Source: Ilumatobacteraceae bacterium
Lineage (GTDB): Bacteria > Actinomycetota > Acidimicrobiia > Acidimicrobiales > Ilumatobacteraceae
Length of the DNA stretch: 9,865 nucleotides
Direction of reading: 5' to 3'
Assembly: GCA_007117775.1 (NCBI GenBank)
Contig: SKFX01000189.1
Location: 1-9,865 of the forward strand
The position numbers were made by a program, and so were the translations under genes. Every line of letters begins with the position of its first letter. The stretch's first letter is position 1. This document shows positions 1 through 7,135 of this stretch, piece by piece. The notes below the pieces were generated by a model that ran no database searches, was not told where the DNA came from, and saw only the letters and a list, made by a program, of their open reading frames with translations.

Positions 1-119
1 CGGGGTATTCCTCGTTCCTGGTGGGTCTCGAACTCGTCATCCCGTGTCCGTGACCCGCACCGGGGCCATGAACCTCAATTCAGCGTGGGAGCGACCGGCG
101 CGTCGGCGTCGGATCTCGT

Positions 120-1145
120 TCAGTCGCGGCCGCCGCTGAGATCGGGCCAGGTGCGCCGCAGCCGGCGACGTTGGCCCGAGACTCCGCGTCGACGGTGCTC
201 GTGCAACGCCCAGTGCCGTCGCCAGCCATCGAGTTCAGGTCCGGTCAATGGGGTGGATCGGTGTTGGCGGTGACGCTGTCGTGCCGTCCAGAAGTCATCG
301 AGTGACTCATCGCCGAGGGCCTGTACGGCCTGTTCGATCCGGGTGTTGAAGCGCCGCGTGCTCTCATCGGGGTCTGGGAGCACCGGAGCGCCGAACACCA
401 CCCGGGTGCGGCCGGGTCTGGGTCGTTTCATGCCCTTGCCGAAGATCTCGCCGGTCCCATCGATGAACACCGGGATCACCGGTGCGCCGGTGCGCGCCGA
501 GAGATAGGCGGCACCGCCGCGGAACTGTTGGCCCCAGCCATCGGGCGAGCGGCCGCCTTCGGGGTAGATGACGAGGCTGTGGCCGTCGTCGATCAGCGAG
601 CGGACGAGATCGGCTGAGCGGCGCCCGGTCAGTTCCCGATCGACCGGCACCGCATTGAGCGAGAGTGCCGAGAGAGCTGCCTTCCAGCGCGTATCGAAGA
701 AGTAGTCAGCCGCAGCGGCCACGACGAGTCGGTGTCGCCATGGTGCCGGAACGGCGCGGATCATGAGGCCGGTGTCGACATGGCTGTGGTGATTGGGGGC
801 GAAGATGACCGCCGGTGGCTCATCGAGCAGCATCAGGTCCGTGAGGCGGTCATATCCGAGGATCTCAGGGTTGGCCACGGCGCGCACCGCGAGGCGCAGT
901 GGTCCCTCGATGATGACGCCGCGCGCCGCGCGGGCGAGGGGTCGTCGCGCCCAATCGGTCTCATAGTCCGCGCCGAGGGCGACGGAGTCATCGGGGACCT
1001 CGACACCTCGTGGGATACTCGGGGCCACGAAGGGGAACCCGGCACGGCGCACCGGGGCGGTGGCCGCGGCCAGGGCGCGTTCGACGAGGCCTGCGGCGCG
1101 TTGTGCCGACTGCAGGCCGCGCCTGGGGCCGCTGCGATCGTTCAT
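120..1145 (-). CDS. PlsC-type 1-acyl-sn-glycerol-3-phosphate acyltransferase
   Basis: This is a 341-residue protein of the lysophospholipid acyltransferase (PlsC) family, which transfers an acyl group from acyl-CoA or acyl-ACP to lysophosphatidate or a similar acceptor at the inner membrane face. The family motifs are visible in order: NHHSHVD at 118-124 gives the catalytic HX4D pair (H119, D124), VPVDRE near 166-171 supplies the motif II arginine, PEGGRS at 195-200 is motif III (usually EGTRS), and VIPVFIDG at 223-230 is motif IV. Typical PlsC proteins are about 240 residues. The extra length is a roughly 110-residue arginine-rich N-terminal stretch and a basic C-terminal tail. The ATG overlaps the stop of the upstream LarA-like gene as ATGA, with no strong ribosome site, so translation is probably coupled. 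It is the last gene of the operon. The acceptor could be something other than lysophosphatidate; the family call is firm, the substrate is not. Confidence 0.9.
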   Translation of the reverse strand: MNDRSGPRRGLQSAQRAAGLVERALAAATAPVRRAGFPFVAPSIPRGVEVPDDSVALGADYETDWARRPLARAARGVIIEGPLRLAVRAVANPEILGYDRLTDLMLLDEPPAVIFAPNHHSHVDTGLMIRAVPAPWRHRLVVAAAADYFFDTRWKAALSALSLNAVPVDRELTGRRSADLVRSLIDDGHSLVIYPEGGRSPDGWGQQFRGGAAYLSARTGAPVIPVFIDGTGEIFGKGMKRPRPGRTRVVFGAPVLPDPDESTRRFNTRIEQAVQALGDESLDDFWTARQRHRQHRSTPLTGPELDGWRRHWALHEHRRRGVSGQRRRLRRTWPDLSGGRD

Positions 1146-2728
1146 GTCACATCGGCCACCAGCATGGCCGGGACGTGCAGGTGGGTGATGGTGGGAGATG
1201 CACCGACCACATCGGAGGCGATCTCGAAGGCATCGTTCATCGATGATGCCGGTGTGAAGCCGAGGCGCCGCACTGTCGGTGCGTCACCACCGACGATGAT
1301 GACGCGACCGCAGTGCTGTTGGCCATGGGCGCCCCAGTACCAGGCGTAGAACGGGTGCACGCCGTGATAGGCGTTCGAAGTGCGATAGAGGTGCCGATAC
1401 CACTCGTCCTCGGCGTATTTGGTCTCCCAACGCGTTGACATCTCCGCTGGATCGGTGGTGTCGGCGAGGACCTCATCGAAGAAGTCGATATAGCTCGGAT
1501 GGTGCACCGGATGGAACTCGCGGTACGTCGGGTGCGTCATGATGACGACACCGCCCTCGCGCACAAGCGGCTTATTGCGGTACATGTTGAACAGGTAGCC
1601 GAGTCCCATGCACATCACCAGGATCGGGTTCATGATCGACTCAGGGTTGTAGGGGGAGATGAAGGGGATGCCCATCGTCAAGATGTCGGTCTGGCCCTCG
1701 ACCTCGACCACCTGCTGGCGGTAGACGTGTTCGAGCGTGATCTCATGCACGGCCTCGGTGTCACCGGCCTGCACGCTCGTGGTGCGATACGGCGCCTCGA
1801 TACTGTGGAAGATCCGGCGTGCCAGTCGCGTCGGGGTGCGCTCGAGCGATGCTGCTGTGGCCAGATACTTGGCCCGATCGCGTGCTGACCACTCCCATTC
1901 GCGTTTGGACAAGAACGCGAAACTCGACGGGAAGGTGTCGGTGTTCAGCGAGGTCTCAACCTGGAAGATCGGCGGTCCGTCACGGCGCAACACCTCGCCC
2001 ATCCGCCAGACGCTCTTGTGCAGGGCGCTGCGATGGCGGTCGACGAGCGAGCGGGTGTGCTGCAGGGTCTCGGGATTGTGGTGGAAGCTGAGGCAACGGT
2101 AGGAGGCCAATCCGGTCGTGATCGATTTCCAACCACCGTCCATCGGTGACTGGTTGACGTTGAGGTAGACGATCAGGTCGCTCTCAGCGGCGCGCCGGTT
2201 GATCTCGACCACCTCGCCATGATCGGTCGTGCCGATGACCATGAGGCCGTCGGGGTCCTCGGCATCGTGCTGATAGAGCAGGCCGCGCGGCGCGAAGGCA
2301 TCGAAGACCCGGTCGCCGAGCACATGGCGCAATTCGTAGTCGTGCATCCGCCGGTGCAGTCCGAGCGCAGCGATGATGTGGACATCGTCGACGCCGGCGG
2401 CGGCCGCCATATCCAAGACGGCCTCGACCATGCGCTGGCGGGTGTCGGGCCGGCGCATCTTGGGCAGTGACAGGCTGGCATCATCGAAGGCGATGGTGAG
2501 TTTCATCCCGGCGAACAGCCGAGCGGGGAGCGGATCGCTGCCGATCGGGTTCAGGAGTGCGTCGCGGATGGCGTGATCGAGGTGTTCGATGGCTGGTAGC
2601 GGCTCGGGCGGATAGACGATACGCGAGCGATCAGCGGGCAGTTGTTCCAGCCGGAACCGCTCACCGTGCCAGAACAGCGTCGGCGGGGTGGAGCGGTCGA
2701 CATCGAGGACGAATCCCGGGCGTGGCAT
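1142..2728 (-). CDS. LarA-like nickel-pincer racemase family protein (DUF2088)
   Basis: This 528-residue protein resembles LarA, the lactate racemase that binds the nickel-pincer nucleotide, but is about 100 residues longer. Residues that line up with L. plantarum LarA (from memory) are H125 in GLHRRM (LarA H108), K201 in GGWKS (K184, the covalent pincer lysine) and H217 in SFHHNPE (H200, a nickel ligand). The spacings of 76 and 16 residues match exactly. The second catalytic histidine (H174) would fall at V191, and the usual PDxTRP motif reads DDASLSLP at 82-89. A C-terminal Rossmann-like region includes a GRVIIVGGDAPTVRR stretch. The reading frame extends upstream to 2953, but that part overlaps the alcohol dehydrogenase and looks like out-of-frame translation. 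The ATG at 2728 has an AAGGGAG ribosome site and lies one base after the previous stop. The substrate is unknown: it may be a racemase or epimerase of a hydroxy acid, or a different activity given the lost histidine. Confidence 0.85.
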   Translation of the reverse strand: MPRPGFVLDVDRSTPPTLFWHGERFRLEQLPADRSRIVYPPEPLPAIEHLDHAIRDALLNPIGSDPLPARLFAGMKLTIAFDDASLSLPKMRRPDTRQRMVEAVLDMAAAAGVDDVHIIAALGLHRRMHDYELRHVLGDRVFDAFAPRGLLYQHDAEDPDGLMVIGTTDHGEVVEINRRAAESDLIVYLNVNQSPMDGGWKSITTGLASYRCLSFHHNPETLQHTRSLVDRHRSALHKSVWRMGEVLRRDGPPIFQVETSLNTDTFPSSFAFLSKREWEWSARDRAKYLATAASLERTPTRLARRIFHSIEAPYRTTSVQAGDTEAVHEITLEHVYRQQVVEVEGQTDILTMGIPFISPYNPESIMNPILVMCMGLGYLFNMYRNKPLVREGGVVIMTHPTYREFHPVHHPSYIDFFDEVLADTTDPAEMSTRWETKYAEDEWYRHLYRTSNAYHGVHPFYAWYWGAHGQQHCGRVIIVGGDAPTVRRLGFTPASSMNDAFEIASDVVGASPTITHLHVPAMLVADVT

Positions 2729-2729
2729 A

Positions 2730-3962
2730 TCAGCGGTCTCCCTTGGTGGTCTGGCCGGGGTCGCGGCGCAGGTCGAAGGCGATCTTGACCGCGCCCCGGC
2801 GTCCGGCCTCAGCGGCATGACGCAGCGCCTGGACATGGTCGTCGAGGCGGTACGTGGCCGAGAGCAGTCGCTCGGCGCCGATGGCTGCTGCGGTCTCGAT
2901 GGCCAGCGCGAATGTCGTGGTCGTGGTGTGATCGGCGAGGGTCTCGGTGCCATAGGTGTAGGCGCCGACGAGTTCGGTCTCGCGGTGCCAGAGCCCGGTC
3001 AGATCCAGACTCACGTCGGCGGGCATGCCGAGCACCACGACGCGGCCGCGCGGCCGGGTCATGGCGAGGCTGGCAGAGATCGATGCACTGGTCCCGACGG
3101 CGTCGATGGTCGCATGCGCTCCCGATGACAGCGATCCGCCGATCATGTGGCCACCGCTGAGACGGCGCACTGCTCGCAATAGGTCATCGGGAGCCACGAC
3201 CACCTCGGCACCGAGTTCGGCGGCGAGGCGTCGCTGATGGCCGTAGCGGGCGCCGACGACGATACGGGCGTCAGGGACATAGCGGCTCAGACCGGCGATC
3301 GCTGCCAGACCCATGGTGCCGGCACCGAGCACGGCCACGATCGGCTGGGCTCCAGCGGCCCGGGCGCGCTCGGTGACGGTGAGGGTCTTGAGCGCAGCGT
3401 GGATCCCGCCGGCGAGTGGCTCGATGAGGACGGCCTGCTCATCGGATACGGCATCGGGGACCCGGTGCAGTTGGCTCTCATGGGCGACGAACTGCGGTGA
3501 CCACCCCCCACCGGTCGACTCACAGAACCCGATCTGGATCCCGGGCTCGAGTTCCATCTCCCGCCCGGCGGTGACCAGATGCGCGTAGTCGTCACCATCG
3601 CCGGGGGCCGCTCCCTCGAACGGGGGAGCGAAGCCGCGCGCACAGTGGCCGAGTACCGGCTCGAGGACCACCCGGGTGCCATCGTCGAGGGTGCCGACGA
3701 CCTCATGGCCGGGCACGAACGGGAACGACACCCAGTCTTCGAAATAGGTCGAGGCATGTCCGTGGACGACGGAGAGATCCGACCCGCATATCCCCGCCAG
3801 AGCGGTGGTGACCCGCTGCCATCCCGGCCCGGGCAGCGCCGGTGGATCGATCGTGCGGTACTCGAGAGGGCCGAGGCGCGCTGCGGCGGCACCCGAGACG
3901 CCCGCCACCATACGAGCCGCACCCAGTCGGGCGACCTTGCGTCGGATCTGCAGGGCTTTCAT
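2730..3962 (-). CDS. Zinc-type medium-chain alcohol dehydrogenase
   Basis: This 410-residue protein belongs to the zinc-dependent medium-chain dehydrogenase/reductase family, which interconverts alcohols and aldehydes or ketones with NAD(P). The N-terminal GroES-like domain shows C59 in GICGSD and PGHEVVG with H86 and E87. E181 in IEPLAGG is in the position of the third catalytic zinc ligand. The Rossmann fold shows GAGTMG at 213-218. The structural-zinc lobe is degenerate: after VVLEPVLG (98-105) only one cysteine (C107) remains of the usual four. The ATG at 3962 overlaps the upstream stop as ATGA and has a GGAGG site 5 bases away; an ORF start at 4040 would run into the upstream gene and is rejected. 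As second gene after the acyl reductase it may handle a fatty aldehyde or alcohol, or a polyol precursor; this is inference. It could also be a sorbitol- or threonine-dehydrogenase-like enzyme. Confidence 0.9.
   Translation of the reverse strand: MKALQIRRKVARLGAARMVAGVSGAAAARLGPLEYRTIDPPALPGPGWQRVTTALAGICGSDLSVVHGHASTYFEDWVSFPFVPGHEVVGTLDDGTRVVLEPVLGHCARGFAPPFEGAAPGDGDDYAHLVTAGREMELEPGIQIGFCESTGGGWSPQFVAHESQLHRVPDAVSDEQAVLIEPLAGGIHAALKTLTVTERARAAGAQPIVAVLGAGTMGLAAIAGLSRYVPDARIVVGARYGHQRRLAAELGAEVVVAPDDLLRAVRRLSGGHMIGGSLSSGAHATIDAVGTSASISASLAMTRPRGRVVVLGMPADVSLDLTGLWHRETELVGAYTYGTETLADHTTTTTFALAIETAAAIGAERLLSATYRLDDHVQALRHAAEAGRRGAVKIAFDLRRDPGQTTKGDR
2738..2744 (-). promoter_or_regulatory. Ribosome binding site of the LarA-like gene
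   Basis: AAGGGAG on the minus strand lies 9 bases before the ATG at 2728, inside the end of the alcohol dehydrogenase gene. It decides the start: the longer in-frame option at 2953 would overlap the upstream gene by over 220 bases. Confidence 0.7.
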
Positions 3963-6292
3963 GCCGGCCTCCGAGCCCGTTCGGACAACAGCGGCCCGAT
4001 CGGGAGGAGTCGCCGAGGTGCACCAGGGGCCTTTGCCCAATGCTCGACCAACCAGCCGCGTTTGCGGGCGATTGCGGCCAGGCGGGTCTCAGGATTGACC
4101 GCGACCGGGAATCCGACCGCCTCGAACAGTGGCAGATCAGATGACGAGTCGGCGTAGGCGACGCATTCAGCGAGATCCAGATTCTCCGCTGCGCAGTAGT
4201 CGGCGAGGATCTGGGCGCGGGCCTCGCCGGTCGGTGGGACCTGATGCATCTCGCCCGAATAGGTATTGCGCTCGGTGGTGCTCATCTCCGCTGCGACGAT
4301 CTCATCGAAGAGCGGTTTGAGACCGGCCACATTGAAGTCCAGTGCACCGGTGATGAGGATGGTGCGGTGGCCGAGTTCACGGTGCTGGCGCACCCGGCGC
4401 AGCCCCTCGGGGAAGCTCTTTGCCAGGAGCAGTTGCGTGAACATCTCGGCAGCATCGATCTCGATCTGATCGATCGGTGCATCGGCGTAGCGGCGGTAGA
4501 AGTGGCGCAGGAAGTCGGTGCGGTCCCGGCGGTCGAGACGCAAGAGGCCGGGTGCCTCAGCGAGTGTCCGCAGCGTGTACTGCAGGCGTTCGCGGCCGTC
4601 GAGGCGTCGGGTTGCGAGCCACGAGTAGCTCTCGACGACATTGGAGGCGATCAGGGTGTTCTCGAGATCGAAGGCTGCGACATGGCGTTTGGGGTCGAGC
4701 ACCTGGCGGCGCAGCCGGGTCATGCGATCGGTACCGCGCGATTTGCCCGGTGTGGTCTTGACCCGGGCGTGCTGGATGATCGAGGGCAGGTGGACCTCGT
4801 TGACATATGTCGGCCACGAGATGACGCGGGGATCGAAGTTGAATTCGGCGCGGTCCGCGTCGTCGAGCGACTCCCATAACTCGATCAGGTGGTCGACCTG
4901 ATAGATCGCCTCGCATTCGGTGTAGAGGCCGTAGAGCTCGACATATTCGAGGGCGCGCTCCACCTCGAGGCGCCGTGACTCCAAGGTGGCCGAGAACTCG
5001 GCCTGGCGGCCGCGCAGTGGCAGTGCCTGCAAGAGTCGCTCGGCACGGGTGATGACGTCCTTGGCGCGGGTCAACTGCGTCTGGACACGACCGCGTCCCG
5101 GAAAGGTCCATTCGGGAACGACGATCGGTTGGCCCTCGGGGTCGTAGAGCGGGTTCGCGGTGAACCAGGCGCTGACGTTGTCGACCAGCGTCCGGTACTT
5201 GAGTGGATTGATCCCGCCCGAGGCCACCTGGGTGATACGCGGTTCGCGATGTGGTCCGTCAGCGGCGACCGCGATGATCGCGGCGACCACCAGATCGACC
5301 GGGATGACATCGACGGTGCCCTCGGGCACGCCGGGGAACTCCTTGAGCATGCCGCGGGCATAGGAGATGATCACCGGCTCGGCCATGCGGAAGCCACGGA
5401 TCCAGCCCGGTCGCGGTTCGGCCCAGGCCGACTCGATGATCGACGGGCGAACGATCGACACCGGCACCTGACCTCGGGTCTCCACGAGCGCCTGCTCGGC
5501 GAGGGCCTTGGTGTAGGCGTAGGCATCGGGCCATCCGAGGCTGGCAGCCCGGGCGCGTCCGGCCTCGACGAGGCGGTCACGGACCCAGCGCTGGCGGTTC
5601 TGCTCGGTTTTGGCGGCCAGTGCCGGGGCGCCGGCGGCGCCGAGTTCGCGTCGCGCCTCGGCCCGGAAGCGTTCGAGGTGCTCGCGGCGGCGGCTCTCGG
5701 CCTCGGTATCGCCTTTGAGGCGGCGCGCCGAGGTGACTTCAGCCCGCCAGTCCAAGCCGAGATCGAAGGGGCCTTCGCTGACGAGTTCCTCAGGGGCATT
5801 ACCACGTCGGTTGCCGGCGACATAGCAGGTGGAGACGGCAACGAGATACGGGGTGATGTCGAGTTCGGCACAGAGCGAAGTGATGCGGGTCGGCCCGAGC
5901 AGGTTGATCTCAACAGCCTGATCGAGCGGTGAGTCGAACGAGACCGTTGCCGCAGAGTGGATGACGACATCACATCGGGCGAATTCGCTGCGGCCAGCCT
6001 CGTCGAGGCCGAGGCCGTCGGCACTGACATCGCCGGCGATGGTGGTCACCCGCCGCTCGATCTCGGCGTCGAAGTCCTCGCCCCACAGTTCGCGCAGACG
6101 ATCGAAGGCATCGTTGCGGAAGATCTCCTTGGCGGCGCGCTGGGGTGCGGTGCTGCGGCGGCCGGGTCTCACGATCAGGACCAGTTCGCAGTCGGGGACA
6201 CCGCGCAGGAGTCGCTCGACGAGCGCGGTGCCGACGAACCCGGTCGATCCGGTGATTGCGATGCGTCGATGTGCCAGCGAGGCGGCTATCAC
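3959..6292 (-). CDS. Fatty acyl reductase (plant FAR type) fused to HAD-IB phosphatase-like domain
   Basis: This 777-residue protein has three parts. Residues 1-400 form an extended-SDR fold of the male-sterility/fatty acyl-CoA reductase type: TGSTGFVG at 14-21 binds NADP(H), STCYVAG follows at 154-160, and YAYTK at 258-262 holds the catalytic Tyr and Lys. The context LGWPDAYAYTKALAE resembles plant alcohol-forming reductases (GWPNTYVFTKAMGE, from memory). Residues 440-510 resemble the FAR C-terminal domain, with FNFDPRVISWPTYVNEVHLP at 484-503. Residues 536-752 are HAD-IB/SerB-like: DLENT at 542-546, T648 in LITGA, R692 and DSSSD at 715-719. The family reduces acyl-CoA or acyl-ACP to a fatty alcohol. 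HAD-IB enzymes dephosphorylate small molecules, but two key positions here are changed, so activity is uncertain. The start is a GTG at 6292; no earlier start codon is in frame before a stop at 6311-6313. It is the first gene of the operon. Confidence 0.9.
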   Translation of the reverse strand: MIAASLAHRRIAITGSTGFVGTALVERLLRGVPDCELVLIVRPGRRSTAPQRAAKEIFRNDAFDRLRELWGEDFDAEIERRVTTIAGDVSADGLGLDEAGRSEFARCDVVIHSAATVSFDSPLDQAVEINLLGPTRITSLCAELDITPYLVAVSTCYVAGNRRGNAPEELVSEGPFDLGLDWRAEVTSARRLKGDTEAESRRREHLERFRAEARRELGAAGAPALAAKTEQNRQRWVRDRLVEAGRARAASLGWPDAYAYTKALAEQALVETRGQVPVSIVRPSIIESAWAEPRPGWIRGFRMAEPVIISYARGMLKEFPGVPEGTVDVIPVDLVVAAIIAVAADGPHREPRITQVASGGINPLKYRTLVDNVSAWFTANPLYDPEGQPIVVPEWTFPGRGRVQTQLTRAKDVITRAERLLQALPLRGRQAEFSATLESRRLEVERALEYVELYGLYTECEAIYQVDHLIELWESLDDADRAEFNFDPRVISWPTYVNEVHLPSIIQHARVKTTPGKSRGTDRMTRLRRQVLDPKRHVAAFDLENTLIASNVVESYSWLATRRLDGRERLQYTLRTLAEAPGLLRLDRRDRTDFLRHFYRRYADAPIDQIEIDAAEMFTQLLLAKSFPEGLRRVRQHRELGHRTILITGALDFNVAGLKPLFDEIVAAEMSTTERNTYSGEMHQVPPTGEARAQILADYCAAENLDLAECVAYADSSSDLPLFEAVGFPVAVNPETRLAAIARKRGWLVEHWAKAPGAPRRLLPIGPLLSERARRPA
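3968..3972 (-). promoter_or_regulatory. Ribosome binding site of the alcohol dehydrogenase gene
   Basis: GGAGG on the minus strand sits 5 bases before the ATG at 3962. It lies inside the last codons of the acyl reductase gene and fixes the start of the dehydrogenase. Confidence 0.8.
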
Positions 6293-6299
6293 ACCACCC

Positions 6300-6305
6300 T
6301 GTATA
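6300..6305 (-). promoter_or_regulatory. Possible -10 box of the minus-strand lipid operon
   Basis: TATACA on the minus strand ends 7 bases before the GTG start codon at 6292. That spacing would put the transcript start at or next to the start codon, as in leaderless actinobacterial mRNAs. No good -35 box is visible; the bases around 17-19 upstream fall in the TACCA/TGGTA palindrome. An AGGG just before the GTG could instead act as a close ribosome site. This is a pattern match only. Confidence 0.35.
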
Positions 6306-6325
6306 GCATGTCATGAGCGTCTCTT

Positions 6326-6337
6326 TACCAGTTGGTA
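6326..6337. promoter_or_regulatory. Candidate TetR operator palindrome
   Basis: TACCAGTTGGTA is a perfect inverted repeat with 5-base arms (TACCA/TGGTA) and a 2-base centre. It lies in the divergent region between the acyl reductase operon and tetR, 20 bases upstream of the candidate -10 box of the operon, where a bound repressor would block RNA polymerase. Its size is at the short end for TetR sites. Binding by the neighbouring regulator is inferred from position. Confidence 0.45.
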
Positions 6338-6341
6338 GACA

Positions 6342-6379
6342 CCCGATCGTCGGGCCCGGCCACCGGGCTCGGTGCCGAG
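6342..6379. repeat. Nested GC-rich inverted repeats upstream of tetR
   Basis: Three overlapping small inverted repeats occur in a row: CCCGA-TCG-TCGGG (6342-6354), GCCCGG-CCA-CCGGGC (6354-6368) and CTCGG-TG-CCGAG (6368-6379). The middle one can be extended outward with one wobble pair. They share arms, so they cannot all form together. They could be a second operator, a structured leader of the tetR mRNA, or chance in GC-rich DNA. No T-run follows, so a terminator is unlikely. Confidence 0.3.
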
Positions 6380-6449
6380 ACCGGCGCACGGGTGCATCCG
6401 ATCGGCCAGAGTGACCACACAGCATCTGGCCACATCGCACACTGAGAAC

Positions 6450-7052
6450 ATGGCTCCCTCTGAGATCCCGACCCGACAGCGCATCCTCGACGCTGCCCTC
6501 GACCTGTTCGGCAACCGCGGTGTCGATGCGGTCTCACTCGACGAGATCGCCCGTGCGGTCGGGGTGCGCAAGCAGACCGTGCTGTATTGGTTCGCCTCCA
6601 AAGACGACCTCGTCGAGGCAGTGCTCGGCGAAGCTGTCGCCGAGTTGCTGATCGTGGTCGAGGCCGCACTGCGCGCCGCGCCCCCCGACCCGTTGGCACG
6701 TCTCGATGCGCTCGTCGCCGCAGTGTTCCGCCCGGCGGTCCGTCGACCGGCATTGCTCGGGTTGATCGGCGAGATCGGGAGACTCTCAGAATCACATGCG
6801 GCACATCTCGCAGGCCTGCTCGAGCCGTCGGTGGGTAGAGCCATCGCCGCGCTGCGCTCCGAGATGGATGCGGGACGGATCCGGCGCGCCGATCCGGCGC
6901 TGCTGGCGGCGCTGATCTACTCGACGGTGACCGGACTCGCCACCGAGGCCCGGGTGCTCGGCGCAGTCGGGTGGACGGCGAGTCCCTCAGGACTGCGCAG
7001 GCTGCGCAGTGAGCTGCGCGCCTTCGTGCGCGCCGCGCTGGCGCCGACGTGA
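6450..7052 (+). CDS. TetR family transcriptional regulator
   Basis: This 200-residue protein has the N-terminal TetR DNA-binding domain: TRQRILDAALDLFGNRGV at 8-25, then the helix-turn-helix SLDEIARAVGVRKQTVLYWF at 29-48, followed by KDDLVEAVL. The C-terminal two-thirds is helical and alanine-rich, as expected for the ligand-binding and dimer domain; the ligand cannot be read from it. The ATG at 6450 gives the usual family length. In-frame GTG codons at 6411 and 6372 would add 13 or 26 residues that do not look like TetR sequence, and no start has a strong ribosome site, so the start is uncertain. The gene is divergent from the lipid operon with about 157 bases between the starts. By the common arrangement of TetR repressors it probably controls that operon and itself, perhaps in response to an acyl-CoA or other lipid-derived ligand (inference). 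Confidence 0.92.
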   Translation: MAPSEIPTRQRILDAALDLFGNRGVDAVSLDEIARAVGVRKQTVLYWFASKDDLVEAVLGEAVAELLIVVEAALRAAPPDPLARLDALVAAVFRPAVRRPALLGLIGEIGRLSESHAAHLAGLLEPSVGRAIAALRSEMDAGRIRRADPALLAALIYSTVTGLATEARVLGAVGWTASPSGLRRLRSELRAFVRAALAPT

Positions 7053-7092
7053 TCGTTGTGACCGTGATCGTTATGAACGTGATCGTTGCGAC
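7048..7092. repeat. 15-bp tandem repeat, three copies, spanning the tetR stop codon
   Basis: Three consecutive copies of CGTGATCGTT followed by five variable bases (GTGAC, ATGAA, GCGAC) run at 7048-7062, 7063-7077 and 7078-7092. A decayed fourth unit (GGGGATCGC...) may follow to about 7107. The first copy contains the tetR stop codon, so the repeat lies mostly in the short gap between the convergent tetR and ddl-like genes. Read on the minus strand it would encode an NDHVH/NDHGH pattern, but no credible gene uses it. It may be a slippage product or a protein-binding array. Confidence 0.75.
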
Positions 7093-7135
7093 GGGGATCG
7101 CGGTGTGTGATGGCCATCTGTGGTGGCCGGTGAGT

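Noticed and set aside
1..119. Possible start of another minus-strand gene (ATG at 40) or a plus-strand C-terminus ending at 53; also a TTCGAGA string resembling a tRNA T-loop
   Set aside because: The pieces are too short to recognise, the ribosome site is weak, and the flanking bases do not form a T-stem.
2729..2953. N-terminal extension of the LarA-like gene
   Set aside because: It overlaps the alcohol dehydrogenase coding region, is low-complexity Ser/Arg/Pro, and the inner ATG has a good ribosome site.
5129..5932. Plus-strand frame of 267 codons opposite the acyl reductase
   Set aside because: It mirrors the codon structure of the minus-strand gene and has no recognisable domain.
7112..7128. 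GGCCA/TGGCC hairpin as a terminator between tetR and the ddl-like gene
   Set aside because: The stem is only 5 bp with a 7-base loop and no T-run on either strand.
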